Shown here: piece after piece, positions 8,095 to 17,759 of the stretch
Numbering within the stretch: position 1 is the stretch's first letter
How the letters are laid out: each line of letters opens with the position of its first letter
Assembly (NCBI RefSeq): GCF_004681975.1
Contig: NZ_SMLK01000004.1
Coordinates: forward strand, 124,001-188,000
Direction of reading: 5' to 3'
Length of the DNA stretch: 64,000 bases
DNA from: Ramlibacter humi
Lineage (GTDB): Bacteria > Pseudomonadota > Gammaproteobacteria > Burkholderiales > Burkholderiaceae_C
Program-made: the position numbers and the translations under genes
The notes under the pieces: generated by a model
What the model saw: the letters and a program-made list of their open reading frames with translations, nothing else
Told to the model about the DNA's origin: nothing
The model's database searches: none

Positions 8095-9420
8095 ATGACA
8101 CCCTCGCGGCGACTCCCCCTCGTGGCAGCCCTGGCCGCGGCCATGGCCGCCGGCCCGGCGGGCGCGCAGAGCCTGCAGGAGCTGTACGAATCGGCGCGCG
8201 CGTACGACGCCGCCTGGCAGTCGGCGCGATCGCAGTACGACGCCAACCTGGCGCGCGCCGAGCAGGCCCGCGCGGGCATCCTGCCGACGGCGGGCCTGGC
8301 GGCCACGGTCAGCCGCTCGTCGTTCGAGATCAACAACCCGCGCCTGGACCGCGGCTTCGGCACGCAGGGCGCCACGCTCACCGCTTCGCAGCCGCTGTAC
8401 CGTCCGGCCAACTGGGCCACCTGGCAGCAGGGCAAGCTGCAGGTGGACCTGGCCGAAGCGCAGCTCACCGCCGCCAGCCAGGACCTCATCATCCGCGTGA
8501 GCCAGGCGTACTTCGACGTGCTGGCCGCGCAGGACACGCTGGCTTTCGTGCGCGCGCAGAAGACGGCGGTGAACGAACAGCTGGCGTCGGCCAAGCGCAA
8601 CTTCGAGGTGGGCACCGCCACCATCACCGACACGCGCGAGGCGCAGGCCCGCTTCGACCTGGTCACCGCGCAGGAGATCCAGGCCGAGAACGACCTGCGC
8701 GTTCGCAAGCTGGCGTTGGACACGCTCACCGGCCGCACGGAAGCACAGCCGCTGCCCATGGCCGTGCCCCTGGCGCTGCCCGCGCCCGAGCCGTCCAGCG
8801 TGGAAGCCTGGGTGTCGCAGGCCGAAGCCGCCAGCCCCACCATCGCGCAGGCCCGCACCAACGTCGACATCGCCGACTGGGAAGTGGAAAAGGCCAAGGC
8901 CGGCCACAAGCCCACGGTGGACCTCACCGCCAGCTACGGCGTGCAGCGCAACCTGAACGGCACCACCACCACGCTGGTGGACAGCCGCACCAACCTGGGC
9001 CAGGTGGGCGTCACCGTCAACCTGCCGCTGTTCGCGGGCTTCGCCACGCAGAACCGCATCCGCGAGACGCTGGCGCTGGAAGAAAAAGCCAAGACCGACC
9101 TGGAAAACGCGCGCCGTACCGTGGCGCAAGCCACCCGCACCGCGTACTACGGCGTGATCTCCGGCCAGGGCCAGGTGCGCGCGCTGGAAGCCGCGGAAGC
9201 TTCCAGCCAATTGGCGCTGGATGCCAACCGCCTGGGTTACCAGGTCGGCGTGCGCATCAACATCGACGTGCTGAACGCGCAGAGCCAGCTGTTCCAGACC
9301 AAGCGCGATCTCGCGCAGGCCCGCTACAACGTGCTGCTCGGCCACCTGCGCCTGCGGCAGGCGAATGGCACGCTGCAGTCGGAAGACCTCACCAGGCTGA
9401 ACGCGCTGGTGGTGAAGTAA
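8095..9420 (+). CDS. TolC-family outer membrane efflux channel
   Basis: The 441-residue protein starts with a signal peptide (cleavage likely after GPAGA near residue 23) and shows the two internally related OEP repeats of TolC: long amphipathic helices with Ala/Gln-rich heptads and short beta-strands. It should form a trimeric channel through the outer membrane. The RND pump and adaptor lie 1 kb upstream in the same direction, so it is the probable third component, though TolC proteins often serve several systems. ATG 8095 follows the rhodanese stop by 28 bases. Starts further upstream would overlap the rhodanese gene and lack a signal peptide. Confidence 0.92.
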   Translation: MTPSRRLPLVAALAAAMAAGPAGAQSLQELYESARAYDAAWQSARSQYDANLARAEQARAGILPTAGLAATVSRSSFEINNPRLDRGFGTQGATLTASQPLYRPANWATWQQGKLQVDLAEAQLTAASQDLIIRVSQAYFDVLAAQDTLAFVRAQKTAVNEQLASAKRNFEVGTATITDTREAQARFDLVTAQEIQAENDLRVRKLALDTLTGRTEAQPLPMAVPLALPAPEPSSVEAWVSQAEAASPTIAQARTNVDIADWEVEKAKAGHKPTVDLTASYGVQRNLNGTTTTLVDSRTNLGQVGVTVNLPLFAGFATQNRIRETLALEEKAKTDLENARRTVAQATRTAYYGVISGQGQVRALEAAEASSQLALDANRLGYQVGVRINIDVLNAQSQLFQTKRDLAQARYNVLLGHLRLRQANGTLQSEDLTRLNALVVK

Positions 9421-9433
9421 GCCGCTGCGCGGG

Positions 9434-9880
9434 TCAGCCGGGGATGTCCGGCTCCACCAGCGCCGCCAGCTGCAGCAGCGATTCCTGCCAGCCCAGGTAG
9501 CACATCTCCAGCGGGATGGCTTCGGGGATGCCGGACTGCACCACCTTCAGCTCGGTGCCGCAGATCACGGGCGTGAGCGTGACGGTCACTTCCATCGTGC
9601 CGGGCAGGTTCGGGTCGTCGAACCTGTCGACGTAGCGGATCCGCTCATTGGGCACCAGCTCCAGGTATTCGCCGCCGAACGAATGGCCGCCGCCGGTGGT
9701 GAAGTTGGTGAACGACATGCGGAAGGTGCCGCCCACCTTGCCTTCGAAGTGGTGCACGGTGCAGGTGAAACCGTGGGGCGGCAGCCACTTGGCCATGGCC
9801 GCGGCTTCGAGGAAGGCGCGGTAGACCTTCTGCGGCGGGCAGCGCAGCACGCGGTGGAGATGGACGGCTCGGGCGGACAT
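9434..9880 (-). CDS. SRPBCC/AHSA1-domain protein
   Basis: The 148-residue protein has the START-like AHSA1 fold pattern: an N-terminal strand and helix (CPPQKVYRAFLEAAAMAKW), GGTFRMSF, an ERIRYVDRFDD strand, and the final long helix. Members bind hydrophobic ligands or act as Hsp90 activators or polyketide cyclases; no catalytic residue can be named here. The start at ATG 9880 is supported by AAGGAG nine bases upstream. The gene converges on the TolC-type gene with only 13 bases between stops. Confidence 0.85.
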   Translation of the reverse strand: MSARAVHLHRVLRCPPQKVYRAFLEAAAMAKWLPPHGFTCTVHHFEGKVGGTFRMSFTNFTTGGGHSFGGEYLELVPNERIRYVDRFDDPNLPGTMEVTVTLTPVICGTELKVVQSGIPEAIPLEMCYLGWQESLLQLAALVEPDIPG

Positions 9881-9986
9881 GTTCGGCTCCTTGGGGTTGG
9901 GGGACCGGGACGATTCCCGGCCACACCTGCACGACGAACGGCGGGCCGCGTTTTCGACATCGGTCCGCCGCATCCTGCCATGCCCG

Positions 9987-10679
9987 TCAGGGCGTCGCGG
10001 GGCGAGTGCCTGCCGCGGCGGCGTCCGCACTCTCGTGGCTGAGCAGCCGCACGCGCTCATGGTCCGCCGTCAGCAGCGGCAGCACGCGGCTGGCGACCAG
10101 CCACGACACGCCGAAAGCCACCAGCCCCACCGCCTCGCCGCGGAACACCAGTGTCGGCACGCCGTCGTTGCGCAGCGAGCCGCCCGTGAGCTGGTCGTAC
10201 CCGATCACCGCGATGCTGCCCAGGATGGCGGCGGCGCACGCCAGGTAGATGCCGCCGCGCACCCTCGCCTGCGGGCCGGGCTTGGCCTTCGCGCGTCCGT
10301 AGAACACGAGGCAGAAACCCGCCAGCACCAGGAACATCACGGCCGCGGAAGCGCCGTGCACGCCGCGGATGATCTGGTCGCGCCCGCCGCATTCGCACGG
10401 GAACATCGCGACGCCCAGTGCCGCTAGCGCGGCCACTTTGCTCATGACCATCTCCAGCGTGCCCTCGCCGTTGTACGCGAGCAGGAACGCGCAGATCGCG
10501 AACAGGAAGCCGACCAGGATGTCGCGGGCCCAGCCGCCCGCGTGGTAACTGGCGCTGATGGAATCCAGCTGCCCGCCGGCGAAGTAGTTGGTCAGCCAGG
10601 GCAGGCTGAGGGCGATGACGCCGACGATCAGCTTGAGCGTCTGGCGGTCGATCTCGTAGAGCTTGAAGCGGTGAGCCAT
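9987..10679 (-). CDS. DUF998-like multi-pass membrane protein
   Basis: The 230-residue protein has about six hydrophobic segments and the DUF998-type pattern SISASYH ... RDILVGFLFAICAFLLAY ... VAMFP near the first third. The family is uncharacterised. An extra CECGGRD segment follows VAMFP where many relatives have a short loop. The start at ATG 10679 excludes a Cys/Arg-rich, non-family stretch that stays open upstream. It stands alone between a minus-strand SRPBCC gene and otsA. Function is unknown. Confidence 0.72.
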   Translation of the reverse strand: MAHRFKLYEIDRQTLKLIVGVIALSLPWLTNYFAGGQLDSISASYHAGGWARDILVGFLFAICAFLLAYNGEGTLEMVMSKVAALAALGVAMFPCECGGRDQIIRGVHGASAAVMFLVLAGFCLVFYGRAKAKPGPQARVRGGIYLACAAAILGSIAVIGYDQLTGGSLRNDGVPTLVFRGEAVGLVAFGVSWLVASRVLPLLTADHERVRLLSHESADAAAAGTRPATP

Positions 10680-10839
10680 GGAAAGTCCTCTCTCTTCGGT
10701 GAGTACTGCCTCCATGGAGACGGCCGTGCGGCCGCGCCGGCCTGCCGGCCCGGCTGCGGGTTCGTCCCCTCCCTTGCACCGCGCGGCTGCGCGGGGCGAC
10801 CGCATGCTAGCGCCGCAGGGCCGCCCGCGACAACACCGC

Positions 10840-13104
10840 TCAGCCGGTGGTGCCGGTGCGGCCCTGCTCGCCGTGCCGCTGCACGCGTTCGGACACACGT
10901 TCGCGCAGGCGCCAGCGCGCCGCGTCGGTGAGCATGCGCCCGGCCCAGCGGTACACGTTGTCCTCGCGCACGCTGCTGCGCAGGTTGGCCATGCGCTCGC
11001 GTTGCTCGGCCACCGGCATCACCAGCGCGCGGTGGATGGCGTCGGCCACCTCCTCGACGTGGTAGGGGTTGACGATCAACGCCTCAGGCAGCTCGCGCGC
11101 GGCGCCGGCGAAGCGGCTGAGCACCAGCACGCCGCGCTCGTCGTCGCGCGAGGCGACGAATTCCTTGCACACCAGGTTCATGCCGTCGTGCAGGCTGGTC
11201 ACCAGGCACACGTCGGCGGCGCGGTACAGGCGGTCCACGTCGTCCGGTTCGTGGTGTTGCGGCAGCAGCCGCACGACTTCCTTGCCCGGCGCGCCGAAAC
11301 GCTCGTTGATGCGCGCGGCCACCGCCTCGATGCGCGCGCGGAAGGCGCGGTATTCCTCCAGCACGGCGCGCGTGGGCGCGGCCACCTGCACGAAGGTGAA
11401 GCGGCCCTGCCACTGCGGGTACTTCTCCAGCAGGCGCTCCACCGCGTGCAGCCGCTCGAGGATGCCCTTGGTGTAGTCGAAGCGGTCCACGCCCACCGCG
11501 ATGCGGTGGTCGGAAGGGATGCCCAGGCGCTCGCCCAGTTCGCGCCGGCACTCGGCGGGCGAAGGCTTGGCGGCCTCTTCCTCCGGCGTGGGCCAGGCGA
11601 TGGAGATGGGGTAGGCCTCGACGAAAGTTTCCTCGCCGCGGTAGCTGACCACCGAGTGCTCGTGCTCGATGCGCGCTTCCAGGTAGCGGTCGACCGATTC
11701 GATGAAGTTCTTGCCGTGGAAGCGCGTGTGGAAGCCCAGGATGGTGCTGCCCAGCAGGCCCTGCAGGATCTCCTCGCGCCACGGGCAGATGCCGAACGAT
11801 TCCGGGTTGGGCCAGGGGATGTGCCAGAACGTGAGGATGGTCGCGCGCGGCAGGCGGCGGCGGATCATCGCGGGCAGCAGCGCGAAGTGGTAGTCCTGCA
11901 CCAGCACCACCGGGTCGTCGCTGCGCGCCTCGGCCACCACCGCGTCGGCGAAGCGCTGGTTCACCGCGCGGTAAGCCTCCCAGTCGGATTCGCGGAACAC
12001 CGGCCGCACGTGCGCCACGTGGCACAGCGGCCACATGCCTTCGTTGGCGAAGCCGTAGTAGTAGCCCTGCTCTTCCTTGGGCGTCAGCCACACGCGGCGC
12101 AGGCGATAGTCGCTGCGGCCGGGCGGCAAGGGCACGCGGTCGTGGCGGTCCACCACCTCGCGGTCGGCGCCGCCGCTGCCGTGGGCGATCCAGGTGCCCG
12201 AGCACGCGCGCATCACCGGTTCCACCGCCGTCACCAGGCCGCTGGCGGGCCGGCGCACGATGACCGTGTCGCCTTCGCCATGTTCGTGCAGGTAGGGCTC
12301 GCGGTTGGACACCACGATCACCTGGTCGCCGCGCAGCTGCGTGCGCAGCAGCGCCTGCAGGCGCTGCGCGTCCCAGTGCGCGTCGCCGTTGGACTGGCCG
12401 CGGCGGTACTCGTCTTCCAGGTCGCGCAGGCGCGAGCGCAGTTCCATCGCCAGCGGTTCCAGCTCCGGCGAACCACCGCCGCCCAGCGGGCGCACCAGGC
12501 CTTCGCCGCGCAGCAGCGCGCGCGTGCCCTTCATCCAGCCGCGCCAGCTGAGCTGCGCGACGATCATGGTCACCAGCGCGATGATGACGCCCAGGCCCGC
12601 GATCATCGCGATCAGGTAGCGGCGGGTGTCCAGGCTTCGGCGCTCGATGAAGCTCAGGTCGTGCATCAGGATCAGGCGCCCCACCGGCCCCGATTCGGCG
12701 GTGACCTCGTGCGCCGTGACGTGCACGCGGCCGCCGCGCACCAGCAGGTTGGCGTCGGCGCCCGCGGCCAGCCGCTCGGCGTCCGCGCACGACATGTCGC
12801 GGGGGAAGGTGGGCGTGCGCACCAGCAGTTCGCCCAGCGGCGAGCACCAGCCGATGGCCACCAGGCGCTCGTCTTCCACCACGCGGTTGAACAGCTGCTG
12901 CAGCTTGCGGCCCTTGGGGTCCTGCAGCGCGTCGGAGATGGATTCGGACAGCGAGCTGGCCACGAGGCTGCCGCGCAGGCCCAGGTCGCGCGCGAACCAG
13001 CGCAGCGTGAGCTGGTCCACGATAGGCAGCGCCAGGTAGGCGGCGCCCACCAGCACCACCACCAGTGGCAAGAGAAAACGGAGCTGGAGGCGGAAGGTTC
13101 TCAT
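10840..13104 (-). CDS. otsA: Trehalose-6-phosphate synthase (GT20) fused to an N-terminal two-helix membrane sensor module
   Basis: The C-terminal part (about residues 262-725 of 754) is a complete GT20 OtsA domain, with VVSNREP near 264, [17 protein letters not shown] and [11 protein letters not shown]. It makes trehalose-6-phosphate from UDP-glucose and glucose-6-phosphate. Ordinary OtsA has about 470 residues. Here about 260 residues precede it: a transmembrane helix (8-29), an extracytoplasmic segment (30-162), a second helix (163-185) and a charged HAMP-like linker, the layout of a membrane sensor. The enzyme is therefore probably tethered to the inner membrane. No OtsB phosphatase gene is nearby. 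Confidence 0.93.
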   Translation of the reverse strand: MRTFRLQLRFLLPLVVVLVGAAYLALPIVDQLTLRWFARDLGLRGSLVASSLSESISDALQDPKGRKLQQLFNRVVEDERLVAIGWCSPLGELLVRTPTFPRDMSCADAERLAAGADANLLVRGGRVHVTAHEVTAESGPVGRLILMHDLSFIERRSLDTRRYLIAMIAGLGVIIALVTMIVAQLSWRGWMKGTRALLRGEGLVRPLGGGGSPELEPLAMELRSRLRDLEDEYRRGQSNGDAHWDAQRLQALLRTQLRGDQVIVVSNREPYLHEHGEGDTVIVRRPASGLVTAVEPVMRACSGTWIAHGSGGADREVVDRHDRVPLPPGRSDYRLRRVWLTPKEEQGYYYGFANEGMWPLCHVAHVRPVFRESDWEAYRAVNQRFADAVVAEARSDDPVVLVQDYHFALLPAMIRRRLPRATILTFWHIPWPNPESFGICPWREEILQGLLGSTILGFHTRFHGKNFIESVDRYLEARIEHEHSVVSYRGEETFVEAYPISIAWPTPEEEAAKPSPAECRRELGERLGIPSDHRIAVGVDRFDYTKGILERLHAVERLLEKYPQWQGRFTFVQVAAPTRAVLEEYRAFRARIEAVAARINERFGAPGKEVVRLLPQHHEPDDVDRLYRAADVCLVTSLHDGMNLVCKEFVASRDDERGVLVLSRFAGAARELPEALIVNPYHVEEVADAIHRALVMPVAEQRERMANLRSSVREDNVYRWAGRMLTDAARWRLRERVSERVQRHGEQGRTGTTG

Positions 13105-13188
13105 CGGTCCTTCATGAGTGCCCGGGACGCGCCTCGCGCCCTGGGCCGGGTTGAAGCCGCGCCCCGCGCGGCCAGGAAGAATTTAGCG

Positions 13189-13207
13189 CCGCAAGACGTT
13201 CTTGCGG
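13189..13207 (-). terminator. Hairpin downstream of the aldolase gene
   Basis: CCGCAAGA and TCTTGCGG form a perfect 8-bp stem with a three-base loop, 17 bases past the aldolase stop on the minus strand. The RNA continues into an A/U-rich tract (TAAATTCTT). A transcription terminator between the aldolase and otsA genes is the likely role. Confidence 0.6.
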
Positions 13208-13223
13208 ACTCATCCGTGCGCGG

Positions 13224-13946
13224 TCAGAGCGTGCGGCGCAGCGCCTCGAAGAAGAGTTCGGACTGCAGACGTTCGCCCTGGATCTGCGCGGCCACGCGCG
13301 CGGTGAACTCTTCGGTCACGCGCACCAGCGGCCGCTGCGTGGACTGCGCCAGCACCTGATGCAGGCAGGCCCGCTCCAGGTAGTAGAGGTCGTCGTAGGC
13401 GAAATCAATGCGGTCGCCGCAGACGATGACGCCGTGGTTGGCGAGGAAGGCGACGTCACGCCCATCCATGGCGCGGGCGATGCGCTCGCCTTCGCGGTGG
13501 TCGAGCGCCAGGCCGTTGTAGGTGCGGTCCATCGCCACTCGGCCGTGGTAGCGCATCGCGTTCTGCGACAGGCACGTGTCCAGCCCGGCGTCGCCGGTGA
13601 GCGTGAGCGCGGTCGCGTACGGCATGTGGGTGTGCAGCACGCACGCCTTGCGGCCGATGCGGTGCACCGCCGCGTGGATGAACATCGCGGTGGGTTCCAC
13701 CGGGTGGCGGCCCGCCAGCTTCCCGCCGCGCGCGTCCACCATCACGATGTCGGCGCCGCGCACTTCCTGCCAGAGCAGGCCGCGCGGGTTGAGCAGGAAA
13801 CGGCCCGAACCGTCGGGCAGCTCCACGCTGAAGTGGTTGCACACGCCTTCGGCCAGGCCGTGGTGCGCCGCCGCACGCAGCGCCAGCGCGAGGTCTTCGC
13901 GCAGGCGCTGGACGGCGGCGGATTCGAAGTCGGCGGCGTGGTTCAT
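13224..13946 (-). CDS. Class II aldolase/adducin-domain protein
   Basis: The 240-residue protein matches the class II aldolase/adducin family. It has the N-terminal GLAEGVCNHFSVEL segment (phosphate/substrate loop), a metal-site motif VLHTHMPYATAL near 119-130, and the later FLANHGVIVCGD strand. Such enzymes use a divalent metal to cleave or epimerise sugar phosphates, but several lineages have other activities, and this one has no pathway neighbours. ATG 13946 was chosen because translation upstream of it is not family-like. Confidence 0.85.
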   Translation of the reverse strand: MNHAADFESAAVQRLREDLALALRAAAHHGLAEGVCNHFSVELPDGSGRFLLNPRGLLWQEVRGADIVMVDARGGKLAGRHPVEPTAMFIHAAVHRIGRKACVLHTHMPYATALTLTGDAGLDTCLSQNAMRYHGRVAMDRTYNGLALDHREGERIARAMDGRDVAFLANHGVIVCGDRIDFAYDDLYYLERACLHQVLAQSTQRPLVRVTEEFTARVAAQIQGERLQSELFFEALRRTL

Positions 13947-14071
13947 CGGTTCATTGTGGATGACAAATGACGTCGGCGCCACGCGCCTCGACGACGAATG
14001 AAAAATCATCCGTCATCGAGACGCGCAGCGCCGAGGTCATGCGAGCCGCGGGCGAGCGGTCATCGCGGCGA

Positions 14072-15808
14072 TCAGCCGTTGTAGGCCGACCAGTAGTTCG
14101 TGTTGGTCGGCGCGATGCGGCTGAAGTTGGCGCGGCGCGCGATGTACAGCTTGCCGTTGTACGAGACGATGTTGCCCGTCGTGTACGTCTTGCTCGAGCT
14201 GTAGGCCGCGTAGGAGGTGGTGGCCGTGCACGTGGTCTTCGACCAGTACGAAGGCGTCCACTCCGGCGCGGAGTTCACGTTCCACACCGAGGCGCTCAGC
14301 GCCGTGGCCACGTAAGCCTGGCCGTTGCGCATCACCACGTCGCCGGGCATGTAGCGCGTCGTCGTGTTCCATGCCGGGCAGCTGGCCGCGGGCGGGGGGG
14401 CCGGCGTCGGCGCCGGGGTGGGCGCGGGCGTCGGGGCCGGGGTGGGCGCCGGCGTCGGCGCGGGCGTGGGTGCCGGCGCGGCCGTGTACACGGACCAGTA
14501 GCGCGTGTCGGTCGGAACGATGTTGGTGAAGTTCACGCCGCGGGCGACGTACGTCTTGCCGCCGTACGTGACGATGCTGCCGGTCGTGTACATCGTGCTG
14601 CTGCTGTACGCGGCGTAGCCGGACGACGGCGCGGGGGTCGGCGCAGGCGTGGGAGCAGGCGTCGGTGCCGGGGTTGGGGCAGGCGTCGGCGCGGGCGTAG
14701 GTGCCGGCGTGGGCGCAGGCGTCGGCGCCGGGGTGGGCGCCGGGCTGCCGCCCGACAGGCTGCCGCCGTTCCACACCTTGTAGTCGTACACCACGATGTC
14801 GCCGGTGCCGGACACGGGCTCCACGCCCAGTTCCACGCTGGACACGTACTCGTTGCCCACGGCCCAGGGCTGGCCCTTGGAGTCCTTGCGCGTGCTGATG
14901 TAGTTGATGATGGCCGCGAGGTCGATCTCGCCGGGCTGCATCGGCAGCACGTCGGGCACGAAGGCGATCATCTTCCAGCCGGTGCGGCCGTACACGCCGT
15001 TCAGCGAGCCGAAGTTGTAGTTGAACGCGCCGTCGCTGCCCTTGGTGATGTACACGTGGTACAGCTTGCCGCCGATGGTGGCGTCGTGGTCGTACCAGGC
15101 CGGGTTGCGGCCGCCGGGCTGGTTGTGCGCGCCGTAGCCGCCCCAGTTGGTCAGCGGGATCATGATCTCGTGCGTGATCGACGAGTTCATGAAGCCCGAG
15201 TCCTGGCCGGGCGCGGACTGCAGCCAGATGTCGAACGTCAGGTGGCCCTGGCCCGTGGGCTGGGACAGGTGCGACATGTTGAACTTGGCCTTCAGGTTCG
15301 TCAGCGGCATGCGCAGCGGGAAGATGGTGCCCGGCGTGTAGCCCGAGGGCGACTGCTGCAGCGTGCTGCCGTCGGTCAGGCGCACGGGGTTGCCGTTCAC
15401 CAGGTTGCCGGAGCTGTAGTAGCCCGGCTTGCGGCCGGCCAGCATGGACGGGTAGCCCTTCACCTCGTTCGCGCCGGCCGGGTTGGGCCAGCGCCACTTC
15501 ATGCGGAACGCCACTTCACCGTTGGTGCCGACGGTGGAGCTCACGCCGACGGACTGCTCGAACTGGCTGGAGGAAGTGCCCTCGCTGATGTTGCCCTGGC
15601 CCCAGCGGTTGTCTTCGACCCAGTAGGCGTCGTTGGCGCGGCCGGTCTGCAGCCACACGTTGGGGCTGGCGGCGGCGGGAACGCTGGGCACTTGCGCCCA
15701 GCTGATGCTGGCGCCGAGGCACAGCGCGGCGGCCATGACGGCGGCCTTGGGATGGAAGCGGCGCGGGGTGGCGCAGCGGCTGGAAGGGGTCTTGGACAGC
15801 AGGACCAT
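14072..15808 (-). CDS. Secreted GH12-type endoglucanase with three CBM5/12-like modules
   Basis: The 578-residue protein has a signal peptide (about 1-40, ending SWAQ), a GH12-like catalytic domain (about 50-350), and a C-terminal half of binding modules. Two catalytic glutamates are visible: Glu214 in THEIMIPL (nucleophile position) and Glu326 in VELGVEP (acid/base position). Two Pro-Thr-Pro-Ala linkers separate three modules of the form YxxGxxVxxxGxxYxA ... YW, typical of CBM5/12 chitin/cellulose binders. GH12 enzymes cut beta-1,4-glucans or xyloglucan. Because it flanks polysaccharide loci, its substrate may be the cell's own polymer. The start at ATG 15808 gives the signal peptide. Confidence 0.85.
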   Translation of the reverse strand: MVLLSKTPSSRCATPRRFHPKAAVMAAALCLGASISWAQVPSVPAAASPNVWLQTGRANDAYWVEDNRWGQGNISEGTSSSQFEQSVGVSSTVGTNGEVAFRMKWRWPNPAGANEVKGYPSMLAGRKPGYYSSGNLVNGNPVRLTDGSTLQQSPSGYTPGTIFPLRMPLTNLKAKFNMSHLSQPTGQGHLTFDIWLQSAPGQDSGFMNSSITHEIMIPLTNWGGYGAHNQPGGRNPAWYDHDATIGGKLYHVYITKGSDGAFNYNFGSLNGVYGRTGWKMIAFVPDVLPMQPGEIDLAAIINYISTRKDSKGQPWAVGNEYVSSVELGVEPVSGTGDIVVYDYKVWNGGSLSGGSPAPTPAPTPAPTPAPTPAPTPAPTPAPTPAPTPAPTPAPSSGYAAYSSSTMYTTGSIVTYGGKTYVARGVNFTNIVPTDTRYWSVYTAAPAPTPAPTPAPTPAPTPAPTPAPTPAPPPAASCPAWNTTTRYMPGDVVMRNGQAYVATALSASVWNVNSAPEWTPSYWSKTTCTATTSYAAYSSSKTYTTGNIVSYNGKLYIARRANFSRIAPTNTNYWSAYNG

Positions 15809-16358
15809 GGTGGCGAACTCACGTGTTTCGTCAGGCAAGGCTTCGCCCAGCGCGGCAGCGCCCGGTTTTCGGGGCGATTGCCGCGTTCCTTGGCGAAGGA
15901 GGACGCTGGCGGTCCGGAACTGCTCAGGCAGGGGTGCCTGGGGACCGAAGCTCAGCGATGCGCGAATCCTAGTAGGACGTGTCCGACGCGTCTGTAGGGA
16001 TCTCAGCCGTACACGTAAGCGACTGGTTCCATTCTTACAAACCCCGCCGCCAGGACGCCGCGCATTAACGGCCCGACACAGCTCATGCTGATCCGTACAT
16101 CCGGCCCGGGCGGGCCATCCCGCGCGCATGAAAGCTGCGCACGAATGACGGCACATAGCCACGCGACGGTTGCGAAGCTGTTCCATGCGCAACCAGTCAC
16201 GGCGGAGCTTACCAAGCCCTTCCGTGCGCGCGCCGCGCCGCGCAACGCGACCGGCTGCGCAATGGCCCTGTCGAGTGTTACGGACGGCTGGGCTTGCCGA
16301 TCCCTACCTTCTCTCCCACGGCCGCGCCATCGGGCTCGCCGCATCCAGGGAGAACCAC
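15809..16358. other. 550-bp divergent intergenic region between the GH12 and lipoprotein genes
   Basis: No convincing gene lies here. It holds the conserved element at 15951-15987 in the orientation of the GH12 gene. The lipoprotein gene has a good ribosome binding site (AGGGAG) at its right end. Both genes' promoters must lie here, but no clear sigma-70 boxes are visible. Confidence 0.7.
15951..15987 (-). promoter_or_regulatory. Conserved upstream element, GH12 copy
   Basis: On the minus strand this begins GTCGGACACGTCCTACTA and ends TCGCTGAG, 142 bases before the GH12 start codon. A near match at the same distance precedes the GH8 gene at 35433-35470. It is probably a regulator site or promoter. 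Confidence 0.6.
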
Positions 16359-17759
16359 ATGCAGTACCGAGAATCCCGCACCGCCGGCCGCCGCCGGCAG
16401 CACTTCATCCTTACCGTGCTTGCCGCCTCGCTGCTGGCCGCCTGCGGTGGCGGCGGTGGCGGTGGTGGAAGCACGGCGGCCGGCACGGCCGGCGGCAGCA
16501 GCAACACGGCCGCGCTGGGCGCCGGTGCCGGCGCGGGCGTCGCCACCGTCACGCCCGGCGCGACGGCCAACCCGGCCACGGGCGTCGTCACCTACCCGCG
16601 GCAGCTGGTGAACCAGGCCACTGCCGGCGAGCAGGACGACGCTTCGATCGCGCAGCTGGCCGACGGAGGCTACGTCGTCGCGTGGACGACGACCGCGGGC
16701 CCCACCGTCTCGCCCAATCCCCAGGGCGTGTGCTGGCAGCGCTTCACGCGCGAAGCCGCGCCGGTGAACTCGCAGGTGTGCATCCCCTCGCCCACCGTCG
16801 CACGCCTGCAGACGGCCGTGGCGCCGCTCGCGAACGGCGGCTTCGCGGTGGGCTGGCAGGTGCTGCCCGCCACCTACTACGCCGACATCTCGACGCAGGT
16901 GTACGACGCCAACAGCCAGCCCGTGGGCGGCGTACAGCGCGTGAACACCACGTCGAACGACGAGGCCTACGTCGACATGGCCGCGGTCCCCGGCGGCGTG
17001 GTGTTCAGCTGGCGCGACAACGCGCACAACATCCTCACGCGGCGCGTCGGCCCCGGCGGCCAGCCGCTCGCCGCCGAACAGGTGGCCAACACCTTCGACA
17101 GCAACACGGTGCAGAACGGCGGCGGCCTGACCGACCCGCACGTCGCGGCGCTGGAAGACGGCGGCCACATCGTCGTGTGGACCTCGCAGTTCCAGGACGG
17201 CGCGCCCAGCACGGCCATCTACTACCAGCGCTACGACGCCTCGGGCAACCGCGCCGGCGGCGAGACGCTGGTCACCGACAAGCAGGTGCAGAGCCTGTAC
17301 CCCAAGGTCTCGGGCCTCGCGGGCGGCGGCTGGGTGATCGCGTGGAACTCGGGCGCGCAAGCCGTGGCGCAGCGCTTCGCGGCCGATGGTTCGCGCGTCG
17401 GCGCGCAGCAGGCGATGGAACCCGGCTACCTGCAAGGGCCGCCGGACACCTGCAACCTGCCCATGCCGACGCCCTGCCCGCCCTTCCAGAACATGGGCGG
17501 CGTGACCGGCCTGGCCGACGGCAGCTACGTCGTGACGTGGATGAACAGCCGCGGCATCTCGCAGGCGGTGAGCCTGCAGGCACGCCAGTACGGCACCGAC
17601 GGCGCGCCCATGGGCCCGGCCACGAAACTGATGGACCCGGTCTACGGTTCGTGGCGCATGGCCCGCGCGGACGGCGGCTTCATGATGGCGTGGAGCCACG
17701 AAGACGACAGCGGCTTCGGCGTCTACCTGCGCCGCTTCGACGCGAAGGCTCTTCGCTAA
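16359..17759 (+). CDS. Surface lipoprotein with repeated beta-strand (propeller-like) blocks
   Basis: The 466-residue protein has a lipoprotein signal with lipobox LAAC near residues 29-32, followed by a poly-glycine run and a Gly/Ala linker. The rest is about seven degenerate blocks of the form L(A/E)DGGYVVxW ... YDAxGxxxG, resembling beta-propeller or hemolysin-type repeats. No catalytic motif is visible. The start at ATG 16359 has AGGGAG upstream. It is divergent from the GH12 gene, and its stop overlaps that of waaA on the other strand. Binding of a polymer or surface partner is plausible but unproven. Confidence 0.8.
   Translation: MQYRESRTAGRRRQHFILTVLAASLLAACGGGGGGGGSTAAGTAGGSSNTAALGAGAGAGVATVTPGATANPATGVVTYPRQLVNQATAGEQDDASIAQLADGGYVVAWTTTAGPTVSPNPQGVCWQRFTREAAPVNSQVCIPSPTVARLQTAVAPLANGGFAVGWQVLPATYYADISTQVYDANSQPVGGVQRVNTTSNDEAYVDMAAVPGGVVFSWRDNAHNILTRRVGPGGQPLAAEQVANTFDSNTVQNGGGLTDPHVAALEDGGHIVVWTSQFQDGAPSTAIYYQRYDASGNRAGGETLVTDKQVQSLYPKVSGLAGGGWVIAWNSGAQAVAQRFAADGSRVGAQQAMEPGYLQGPPDTCNLPMPTPCPPFQNMGGVTGLADGSYVVTWMNSRGISQAVSLQARQYGTDGAPMGPATKLMDPVYGSWRMARADGGFMMAWSHEDDSGFGVYLRRFDAKALR

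Noticed and set aside
14388-14745. Tandem repeats that could suggest a CRISPR array
   Set aside because: They encode Pro-Thr-Pro-Ala linkers of the GH12 protein in frame, with 12-base units and no spacers.
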